A stretch of 64,000 nt of DNA from Atherinomorus stipes (lineage: Eukaryota > Chordata > Actinopteri > Atheriniformes > Atherinidae): contig JALJCO010007110.1 in assembly GCA_023101725.1 (NCBI GenBank), positions 248,001 through 312,000 of the forward strand. Reading direction: 5' to 3'. Below, one piece after another: positions 10,745 through 22,700 of this stretch. Position 1 is the stretch's first letter, and every line of letters begins with the position of its first letter. A program made the translations under genes and the position numbers. The notes below the pieces were generated by a model that saw only the letters and a list, made by a program, of their open reading frames with translations, ran no database searches and was not told the DNA's origin.

Positions 10745-13700
10745 CAAGTCATTAACAAGTAAACTATGTAAGTTGATCTGTCTGTCCACAAGCCCAGTTT
10801 TCTTTCCTCAAATCAGACTCTGGCCACTTTCATATGTGGATGCATATCTGATGTTTTTCAAAGCGACCTCAGTCTAGAATGTACTTTTTGTATTTCATCT
10901 GACTTTTATGTTGTAAAACTGAGGGAGACATCACATTTGTGTTGTTGGAGGTAAATACAGCAAGAGCAAATGTTGCTTCTATAAACAGCATACTGTGTGT
11001 GACAGCCATCTTATTGACGTCTTCCTCTGTATTTGCAAGGGCCATAGACTGTTCACACTGGAGTGCGATGGTTGTTAGTTAAATTATAATGCAAACAGCC
11101 ACTCCAAAAAAAAAAACAAAAGTCTGCACAAGTGGACAAAACATAATACTATTGGTAATCAACTGGTATTGGTTTATGAAGACAGGTTTCACCAACTTAC
11201 ACTGCTCACAAAAAGTTAGAGATATTTGGTTTAGCTACCATTGATGTTAGCTTTTCTTTCAATAAGTTGTTTGAGATGGAGGAATTACCACATCATAATT
11301 CCAGTTAAATGTCCAACATTCATATGATATGATATCAATAAGGTGAGAACATTTGACATTTTCCTTAAATTATAACCGAAAGTTGAATATCCATAACTTT
11401 TTGTGAGTGGTGTATATCATCGTTGGGAATTGCTCATAGAAATGTTTGCATCACTTTAGGATGAATATCAATCTCTCTGGTTTGTGTTTTAATAAGTGTG
11501 AAGACGTAATAGAAAGGCGAAGCCTTTATCTAACAATGCTTTTCTTCTGATTACACTCTCTTGTTGCACAAAAGGCTCCTCATGACATACGGTTTTCATA
11601 CAAGCTTGGCCCCTGAATATGTCCTCAGTGACTGGCTGTTACATCAGTCTTTAGACTTTCCCTTGTCATCTGATTTACTGGTCTGTGGGGAAGTACTTTT
11701 ATTTTGGTCCAGCACTCTCTCAAGGGGAGTGTCATCTTTCATATGTGGGGCTGCTTGGCAGGGTATTTTTAGGTAGTTATCACCCTAAGATGCTTCTGTC
11801 TCTGATTGTATGTCATTACTCATTCATCCTTTGTATGCCATTGTGTGTTCTACAATAGAAACAGGTGGCTATTCAGAGTCCGAGAGGCTTTAAAACTGTT
11901 TACTTCCTCACTCGTTCTCTAATAAGTTTTGATGTCAGTCCATTTTTTTGCTCCCTTTCTTAGTTTCTCTACCTCTGGTTCCTGCAAGGCCACAACCATC
12001 TCTTTCTGTCTCATTGGCATCTCACCCTCCACCTCCTCTCCCTGGCCCCTGCCTGCCTTGTTTGATATAAATATCATGTTGGGTTGGTCTGGGGTAGGGT
12101 TTCGATTGGGGACTGTGGCCAGATCTGCTCTTTAGCTCCCTTGCTATTAACAGGTGAGCTGTGGACCCTGATGGCCCATCATCATTGCCCACATGTTAAT
12201 AGAAAAGATCACATGCCTCTGTTTCGCCTCTGCCTGCACCATACTCCACACTATGTGGGAAAGGGCAAGTAAAACACTAACATCTCCCTTATTGTGGAAT
12301 TCGAAGCATGCTGTAGTTAGCAGAATGGGTCCTGTAATTGTCAACACTTAAATTTTCATTTTCTGGTTTGACAGATGGTTTTTTGTATTCAAGCACATTC
12401 TTCACAGACTCGGTACCTAGAATCCTACAGTGTTGGAGGAATGCCTAGCTGGAGGAGATTTTTATTAGGAATTATCTTTTTGATTCCAGAGACAGGTTGG
12501 ATTGTAAAGGGGCTTTTCACTAAATTAGAGCTGCATACTCTCATTCCTGAGCAACTTTCCCCATGTCCCCACCTGATTGCTTGCTTTCTGCAAAGCGGAC
12601 AGAGGAATGTGTGGAATTCCCCATGTACCTTCATTCCCATCTGATAAACACTGCAGGACCATGGCAGGGCCTTGGGTGGGTGGATAAGGGTGCACAGAGT
12701 CAAGACTATACATGTACCCACTGCCACAAGAATGTGCACATTACTGTCCGCATGGCCTCACACTTGTTTGTTGAACGTAATGGAGATAAGTCACCACAGT
12801 GTGACCTCAGTTAGATCTCCTGACAGAGCCAGTGTAAAGCAGTACATTGTTTGACTGAGAACTAATAAATTCATCTGAAATTATTAGATCTAGTCATATC
12901 ATTTCAGACGACTGCTTTATTCCTCCAGATCTTGTACAATGGACCATTGAGTCAGGGTGCTGTTGGGGCAGAATTGGACTTTGTCTATTGTGGCTCCTAC
13001 CCCCTGTCTGGAATGGAAAAGCTTAGCCTGTTACTTGGCCTGCAGTGCATGTTTGCATTCTTAATGCTTCTAACTCTTTGTGGACCAAACTTTTCTTAGT
13101 TGTCGTCTCCTCATGCCAGTCTCAATACTGCCCTCCTCAGTGAAATGAAGGAAGCAAGAGCATTTCAGTAGCATCTTCATTCTTTATTCTTTTATGACCT
13201 GCAGTGAAGAGATGCACTTAATGGCTGGAGGAGATTACATGTGTTTACACTTGTGTATGCTGCAGGTGTGTCTGTTAAAGCTACCATAGGACTGGACTTT
13301 AAAGTTGGTATAGTATTCCTCTTTATTGTTAATTTTGTAGGATTTATGTTGGAGCATCTTACAGTACTTTTATCCAATCTATAGGAGCTGTCATTGTTAT
13401 TACTATTATTATTATTATGGTGGCGTGGTGGTTAGCACTGCAGCCTCACAGTAAGAAGGTTGCTAGTTTGTTTTCCGGCTGGGGAGGGGGTTTGAACAAT
13501 TCCAATAGCGGCCTTCCTGTGTGGAGTTTGCATGTTCTCCCCGTGTATGTGTGGGTTCTCGCCGGGTACTCCGGCTTCCTCCCACCGTCCAAAGACATGC
13601 ATGTTAGGTTCATTGGTTCCTTTAAATTGCCCCTAGGAGTGAATGTGAGCGTGAATGGTTGTCTGTCTGTGTTGGCCCTGCGACAGACTGGCGACCTGTT

Positions 13701-16700
13701 CAGGGTGTACCCCGCCTCTCGCCTGATAATAGCTGGGATAGGCTCCAGCAACCCCCGCGACCCTGAACTGGATAAGCGGTAAAGAAAATGACTGATGACT
13801 GATTATTATTAATATTAATGTTATTGTTATTGTGTTTTTTTTTTTTTACTTCACATCTAAATACAACTAGAGAATATCTTTTTTGCTTAAGAAAATTACT
13901 TATAGTGGTATATATACTTCTGAAATATAGGTCAGTAAAGGTTTCATCATCCCAGGGGGAAATTTGCATTGGACCCAATGCTGCTGCCGTGCATTGCCAT
14001 GTAAATCAAATTATTTTTATCAAAAGTAGAGACTGATTATTTGACTAATCTATCTCACCATTTCTATTTAAAAATTCTATGTGAAGGGTAACAATTAACT
14101 CAGATTAAATCAGGAGCCATATAAATGGCTAACTGATGGCAACACTTTGGTTTGACTAATTATTAAAGATTATTCATTTAATCTTCATGAAAACTTAACA
14201 CAAAGCTCCGCACTAGATGTATTTATTTCCCATTGTGGATGTGGAATGAATAAATCCATTATGCTTAAGTCATCACATTAATTTATTTTACTGCAGGGGA
14301 TCTATTTTGAAGTTGTTGCTTCTTTGCCTCAGTCACAGATGTGCCATATCAGCAGGTGGGAGTGGGTTCAAATGGGTCTCAAAGCTTCGTCTACAAGTAT
14401 TTTAGAGGTCTCAAGGAACACTACTCGCCTCTGCCAAGGCCAAGAAGAACTTTCTAGGAATACTTTTCCATAAGTAGTTAGTAATAAAGCATTTATTTTT
14501 TGTAATATGAAAGTTGCTGCGAGAAAAATGTGAATCTGTACCTAAATCCAGATCACTGCAGTTCATGGCTCACCTTTGTCCTAACACCAGTTCTGGTATT
14601 TTTCTATCTTGGATGCTTTGTTTTATGAGTGACAAAGTCAACCTCAGTAAGGCCTTGTTTAGCATGTCAGCACCAGGTGCAGATTATTTTGAGCTGGTCA
14701 TGATATTTCAGCACATTTGCACAGACATGGGTACTCACTAAGCTTACCGCTTTAAATAGGTTTGTACTCCCATATGGTTTACGTCAAACTTCAGGACTTC
14801 AACATTTTGCTTCTCAGCAGGATCCCCCTTTGGACTGAAGATGAGTAAGAGTCGAGACTGAATATAATGCAGGTCAAGGTGAGGTAATCTGTGAGAGACT
14901 TTAGCTTTACAAATTATTTAGGCATAATTGAAGCTGAACAACTTCTAACTAGATTTTTTTGTGAGATATATTTGAAGATACAGTTGAAAAGGACGTATTT
15001 TTAGCAAATGCACTATGTTTGAAGATGAGAATTGACTAAGAAAATGCATTTTTAGTGTTTATTATTGAGCAAGAGGAGGACTAAAAGGACTCTGTCCCCA
15101 ATGTTGGCTTTTTGACCACTCCCCCTTGTTTCTTAGTATACTGGCAGTATGTTATCACTACAGGTGGTTCACACCATCTTGCTCTGTACTGGTGTCTCTG
15201 CTGTCTGTTTCATACAAACACACACATTCAGACAGCTTTGACAGGGTATTTACAGTTATAGCAGACGGGCATATGTGAGTACACATTTTTCTCTTTCTAT
15301 GGATTGAAAAACAAATGTTCTTGTTGCTCAATTCCTGTGACTGCTTCATCACAGGTAAATGTTAACACAGGCAATGGGGGGGGGGGGAGAAAGTAGAATT
15401 CATATCAAGCTTCATTTGATTTCCCAGATATTTTCTATTTTGAAAGAAACTTTTGTGCTACTTGTTAACTTTATTGATGACTTAACAGAGACTTTGTGTA
15501 ACATTGGTTTGAATTGCTGGTGGAGAATTTGGAAAATACTTATTTAGATGACAAAAAATGGTTAATGATTTTAAAGCCATCTTGTATTATATTAACTACA
15601 CCAGTCTTCCCAAAAACTCACAGGAAGGACTCAAAATTAAAGTTGTCCTCCACAAATAAAATCTGTTTCTAAATTCATTTTGTTTCACTATTTAGACGTT
15701 GCAGGACCCTGCTTGGATTCTTTTTGGACAATTTAATACCCTCGTTCTTTGACAGCATGAGCTTAAAGTGCTGTGATTGTTTAAAAGGATGGAAACGGGT
15801 CCAAGCCTCTCTAGTGTAACAGTATGCAGCTAGTGATTGCAGTCTATTCTGGACAGGCTGAGGATGGATGGATTGTGTGATGTAAGAGTCTATTTTGTTG
15901 CTGTGTTGCAGCAAACTCTCAACAGGGTAACCATGTACCCCCTCAACCCTGGACAGGATTCAAAAATGCTGTCTGTCTACTTGTTTGTTCTCAGTCTGTC
16001 TTGTTAAGTTCATACTCGGTCTCATAAAACTGAAGCAAATTGTAGAGATGATGTGAATGACTAGGATGCAGAAACAAGACATCAAGAACGTTGACAGATA
16101 GCTACCATTGACTGTTGTGTATTTGGTGTGGACTGATTGGTATTCAGAGGGATATTTTCTGAAGGCCTCTTGCGTTTGGATGAGTTCAGTAATGTATATT
16201 TTCATGCTTCGATGGTCACATGGTTTAATCTTGCTGTTGGATTTGCGATGAGGCAAAAGCTTTTTTGGTTTTGTTGACAGACTGAAATGGGATACTTCTT
16301 GTCATTGTCTGTTTACAGCCTGTCATGCTTGGTTGTTCTTTTTAGAGCACCCAAATGTCCCATCAGTTAATTCATGGGTCTTCAACCCAGACATGTGAAA
16401 TATCTTTGGGAAATAAAACTGCTGCGATTATATTTCTTCAAATGACAAAAGGAAATGAGCGTCATGTTTTGGTTGCTACAAGATTTAAAGGTACTTGTAA
16501 ATATGCCTTGCAACAAAATGCGTATTTGTTTGTTTCAGATGCATTGCTGGCGGACCTGGAATCTACGACATCCCACATTTCAAAGCGACCCGTCTTCTTG
16601 CCTGATGAAACCCCTTACTCCATCCCTACGGGAGGACACTCTTACCAGGATGTATTAGTGCCACCTCCAGTCCCTCCTCCACCTTCTGCCGAGGCTCTGA

Positions 16701-19700
16701 ACGGGTCCTTGACAGATCAACCAGACTCCCATCATTCTTCTCAGCAGGTTTGCCTCCATAGGGCCTGTTTCATACTAGCTGTTTCTTAGATTTTTATTTT
16801 GGCTCACATGTTGATAAATTAGGGCATACACACCTCATATACTGCTGTGACACTTTTTCATGCATGAGAGAAACCTGAGTGGGGTTGTTTTTGGATTAAA
16901 AAAACCCCAAACACACAGCCAAAACATTTTTAGGTCATCAGATTAGCCTCCTGTTAGCAACAATACACCTTTTAAGGCTATTTCTATTTGTAAGCAATAC
17001 ATCACAGGTATTAGAATAATATTAGCTCGTGTTTATGATAGTTATTTTCCATTTACTTTTAGAATTGCTTATTAATAAAGGGGATATTTATAGATTCTGT
17101 AGTTGTAAACCCGGTGTGTTATACAGTTATGTTGGTATGTTGACATAATTAAATTTCAGGGTTTTTTTGTGCTTCTGTCTCCCTCTTTTTAAAAAGGGTT
17201 CAAAAGTCTTGCGACCATGATTTGGTTGCTACTGGTCAACCCTCTGGTCTTGACTCTTGGTTCTTATCATCATTCAATCATAAATTACTTTTTGGGGGGG
17301 GGGGTTCTACAAATGCAAAATATTGTAGACAGCAGCAGAGCTGTAAAAGGCTGTGAGAATATGTACATGCAGATATTGCACAGCAGTTCAACAACTTCAC
17401 GCAACTGATTAAAAGCATGTCTCTTAATGCATGTCACTGTATGTTGTGCTTCTGTTTGGTCTCAATCCCAGATCAAACTTGGCAGTAAGTAACTCTTCCA
17501 TACTGGTTTTGAATAGAAATCTAATTGATAGTTATTTCATCCTCTGCAGTCTTTGGGTTCAGCCCAGAAGAGCTCATGGTCCAGGGACAGTAGCAGCTCT
17601 CCATTGTCTCACAGTGAAGAGGACCACGTTTACAGGTACCCTTTGCACACTTAAAGGAATAGTACACCCACAGAATGATGTGCATTCATTTTCTACTCAC
17701 CCTCATGCTGAGCAAGACTCTGGAGCACTTTTTTAATATCTCAAATGCAGCCGGAGATTGGACAGGTTTTTGTTTTCCCCCAACTTTAATATAGTGGAGT
17801 TCACTGGCGCCCGATCCAAAAAGGTCCATAAAAGTCCACAAAAAATTGGCAATATTCCTTCATACTGCTCATCCACTGTAATCCAAGTGTCCTGAGTGGG
17901 AAGCGTCCATAATTTACTCCAAATTACATCATTTAGAATATTTTAATAGCTTAAAGAGTACTACTTGTAGCTGCCGCAAAGCGCGTCCATGAGAGTTCAT
18001 GAGCCACGGCAGAGATTGTGCATTCTCTTTTTTTCTTTGTTTTGAATCAATAGCCAAACCCTCTTGTGTTTGTCCGCAGCTCGTTCGCTCTTAGCACAAT
18101 GTGAACAGTGAATTTCTTTTTCTACGCCTGCATTATCGGCAGAGTAGGCGCTGAACGCTGCGGCTTCAGTAGTGTCGTGGACTCTCATGGACGCGTTTCG
18201 CGGCAGCTATATGTAGTACTGTTTAAGCTATTAAAATATACTAAATGATGTTTGGAGTAAATTATGGACGCTACCCTCTAAGGACACTTGGATTACATTG
18301 GGCAAGCAGTGTGGAGGAAAATTGTCAAGTTTTTGTGGACTTCTATGGACCTTTTTGGATCGGGCGCCGGTGAACTCCATTATATTATAGTTGGGGGAAT
18401 ACTATTCCTTTAAGATGTTGTGTACATACAAAGATGACCACAACATCTGATATTTTCTTTTTCCTCATCAGTTTTCCAAATAAGCAGAAGACATCAGACT
18501 CATCAGCAGCCATGAGCTCTGCCCTGGGCAGTAATCTTTCAGAGCTCGACAGGCTTCTGTTGGAACTTAATGCGGTGCAACAGAGTTCCCCTTCCTTCCC
18601 CACTACAGGTGAGACAAACTGATCATTTCATTGCCTGATTTATGTTTGCTTATCTATTCCCTTCCCCATTCTTCCACATGTGACTTGAATATCAGTCCTA
18701 GTGAAACATTTTGAAGGTCACGTCTGTCCCTTAAAAAACAAAAAAAAAAAAAAACACCTGAAGGACTGAGAAAAAGAGGATGCTTACTGGAACAGGTACA
18801 GCCAGAATGCATCGTTTTATCTTTAGCGAAGGTTTTTAGACATTAGTGACATTTTAATCACACAATGTAAATTGAATCAAGAGTATTCAGTAGATTTTGC
18901 AATAAAAATGTCATCACAAACATTTTTAGTACTCATCTGATGGAAATGATGAAGTACAGTGATAGACTGCAAAAAGGCAGTGGTTTGATGATGTATCTGT
19001 GAGCCCTTCATTTTTTACTGACATTGGTTTAAAATACTTCTCCAAAGCAGTCATGTTTCATTTGGTTTATTGCCTGTCATCTAGTCCTTTTTCCTCACGT
19101 CTGTCTTCACCTCCCCTATTTACTTCCTTTCTAGTGGGAGGGCCTAAGATCCTCAGTAAGAAATTGACAATGTTCAATGCACAGATCCAGTTTTTTCCAA
19201 TCCAATCTGATACCAATACCTGGGCTGAGCATATCGGCCAATACTAATCCGATACTACTGTTGAATGAATGTGAGTTGCCATGTGTATGTCTTCACCTTG
19301 TCATGTGAGCGAAGACATCAAGCTTGACATAAATATTTAACCTTGTTTAAAAAAAACAACAAATTAACACAGATATAAATGTACTTTTTTTTTTTAAAGA
19401 AAATAAAGTGTACATTTATTATGATATTAAAAAAACATAAATGTTTGGATCAGAATGCTGGATCGACCACATTCATATGATATTCGATCCAGCTAATTTG
19501 TCAGCATCTAAGCCGATATCCCATCTGGGTATTAGATCAGTGCATCTCTAGTTCAATGGAAATTAGGACAAAGAGAAATTCCTCAGCTTTCTCTCTGCTG
19601 TTTGTGTCGAGCAGTGTAACTCATAATGTTACATGTCCACAGAGGAGGCAGCTCCCCCCATACCGTCTTGCAGCATTACGCACTATGAGAATGGCAGTGC

Positions 19701-22700
19701 CCCTGACATCCTCGTAAGCCCTCCGCCACAGGAGAAACCAAAGAGAAATGGGACAAGACTGGAGGAAGCCCGACCTACAGTGGAAAGTCTGCTAGACGAG
19801 CTGGAGGGCTCAGTACCTTCACCAAGGTATACAGTCTCAATTTGAACAATGTTACTTCTCTTCTGTTTGAATTTCAGAAACTTAGTAACGTCAGTAAAAA
19901 GTTGAGTGTCTGCCGTCTGCTACACTCAGTTATAATTGATCTCCATCTCAGTTTGTCTTAAGAAAAGTGTCAATGAAGTTCCACACAGGGATGTATTTAG
20001 ATCAGAGTTAATTTACAAAAAGGAAGAAAAACAATCAAACTCAGAGTGGTGGTGGATAAGTCAAATATGTCCGTTGGGCTTGGAGTTGCTGAATTTGTAG
20101 TCCAGAAGAGGGTTGGAAAAACAATCATTTTAATTCTGAAATATATGGTTTACATTGGGCCATGTGGTGCTGCTGAGTCAGTGACTGTGGACATTTTATT
20201 AGAATAAAACGTACTAAAACACCTTTTTGGACTATTTTTCTACATAGTCCGGTATTTGTGATTATAGAGCCAAGAAAGGCTTTGCTTGTTATCGAGAAGT
20301 TACCCAGTGGATATTTAGTTCTGCTGTAGGTTTGATTGTTTGGCTGTAACAGCAAATCCCGTTGACTTGTAACTTGTATTTTCCAGCCCACAGACTCGAA
20401 ACAGTGATTTGGATGCATCATCTCAACAGCAAGCAAGAATTTCCGCTTCCTGTGCCACGAGAGAGTTAGATGAACTGATGGCCTCTTTGTCTGACTTTAA
20501 GGTAAAAGGCAACATAAGTGAACACCAGAAAGGTTTCACTTCATTGGTAATACTTAGCCATCTTTATACGTTTCTGATTGTTCCTGTTGCCTTCTTCTTT
20601 ATCTTGCTTATGCTTCTCTGTTCTCTAGCCCAGTTCTTCTGGGTCTGCACTCGACCCTGCAGGGACATCTTCCAACTCTCCCCATCCTCCAGTCTCTTCC
20701 TTTGTTACCCCAGTGGCTTCTTCTTCCCTTAGTCTGTCCCACCAGCCTGCCCCTCCTCTCCTCTCTTTAAATTCTGGTCTGGAGCTGCACATAGATGAGG
20801 ATGGAGGAGACGGTAGCATGTTGATGCCCCATCTAGGCCGTCTCCCTTCTCACAGTCCTGCCTCCTCACTTTCTGCAGCCAGTGACATGGACCTGGACTC
20901 TGTTATAGATGTCTCTGCTACCATGCTGGCATCCCAAACAAAGTCGCTGCTCGTGCTCTCTCAGTCCGTTACGTCTAATTCCAGTTTGTTAAGAAGTAGC
21001 CCAAGTCCTTCCAATACCACCTCTCCCTCACTTACCTCAGTTATCACTGTCCTGGACCACAAGTCCTCCAAGTCTCCGAGTCCATCTGTTGAGCGGATCT
21101 CCCCTTTAGCTACTGCTGGTAAAGCATCTTATGCTCCTGAGTCTATAAGCAAGGAGTTGGCTTCTTTCCATGACCATGATATAAATTTTTCTAGTCCTCC
21201 TCCTTCAAAAAGCCTCACCCCTCCGCTCTCAACTCCTTCCCCACACCTTGTTGCTGTTTCTATAGCTCCACCTTCTGCCTCATCAAAAACATCCTCACCA
21301 TGTCCAGCCTCTCCATTGAAGGTTCCCTCTGCACCGACCTTCACCAGTACCAAAAGAGAACTGTTGGAAGTAACACCTGCAGCTCAGAGTGACATCCCCC
21401 CTGCTGTGCGACAGCCTCCTGTAGTAGAGCCCTCCCTGGACGAGGCACTAGACAAGCTGCTGGCAATGAGTTTTGCACAAAATCATACAACTGTGCATGA
21501 GGAGCAACCACCACTGAAGATGGAAATGCATCACCTTGGTAAAGGAATGCAGGAGGTGCATGAGGAGCTTATCCTACCCATCGACAGAAGCAGTGTGCAG
21601 CCAGACACTTTCACAAGTGCCACCAACACTATTACGGATGATTCAGTGGATGGAGGCACTGATGGGAACGGAGATCTGGACTGGGCTGACGAGGAGCTGT
21701 CCATGTCCTTACACGATGGACTGGATGGCACTATGACTCCTTACACAGAGAGGCTGTACACAGATGGCAGCATGACCCCGCTGACAGAAGCCAGCTGGAT
21801 GGACGAGTCCATGACCCCTTTCTCATGCCCTGGGACCCCCGACGTTGCCCTGGACCTTCCTCTGCTTCAGACTCCCACTTTGGATAGAGTCTCTGCAACG
21901 GGACATGTATGCATCTGCACTCCTGCATGTGACACAAGTTGGGCTTGTTTTGCTCCTGCTCCCGGCTAACGAGACTGATGCTTTTATACATGCTAGCCTC
22001 TGCTTCTGAAAGGCTTAAACTAGTCACTAGTAAGTGTTCTCATTTTGAGACACAGCAGTAATCATATTTGTAGAGTTTATCATTTCTCAAGTCTTACTAA
22101 GTAAAGAAAAGTAGACCTGAACAGCTTTTCCTGCAAGAGTTTTTTGTTAACCATATCCCAGGGTTAATATGTCAAACCTAAGTTAAAAATGTAATTATTT
22201 AGAGGCTGTTCACTTTTGAGCTTCACTAGGAAGCAGTGCTTACTGCCTAGTTTAATAATGGACACCTGTTTAACTTGGCAAAAATATATTACAGGAAAAA
22301 GATGTTTGACCTTTAGAAGAAAAAGATGACAACCATTTCGGAGGCTACATGAATAGAAGCCATCTAATCGAGATTTTTTTTTGGTTTGATACTGCACTCA
22401 TAATTAATGCAAAGCTTGTCAGTGCCATGTAAACTATAATCTTCATTATACGTTGCTTTGGTTTTGGATAAAAACTTGTTTAGGACATGTGCGATCATGT
22501 TGGAGTGATTGATTGAAAAAGTGTAGACTAGGTCTAAGTTTACTGGAGAGTGACGGGGCCTCACCTAAGCATGCAAGAATGGCATAACGTGTGACTCAAA
22601 GCCCACTGACCACCATGGCATCCTGGCATGTTGCTTGAGCTGGTTTATGATTAATGTGGACATAAGATAAGGTGCTCACCGTTCCCCCGTAGATAAAATC

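Noticed and set aside
10596..10877. 93-codon frame with a Tyr-Ile repeat
   Set aside because: It is produced by the hAT end and the TA microsatellite.
13417..13782. 121-codon open frame
   Set aside because: It lies entirely in a tRNA-derived fish repeat; the frame is incidental.
16355..16789. 144-codon frame as a separate gene start upstream of paxillin exon 2
   Set aside because: Only 16539-16747 is coding (DALLADLE onward); the part before the TTTCAG acceptor is intron read-through.
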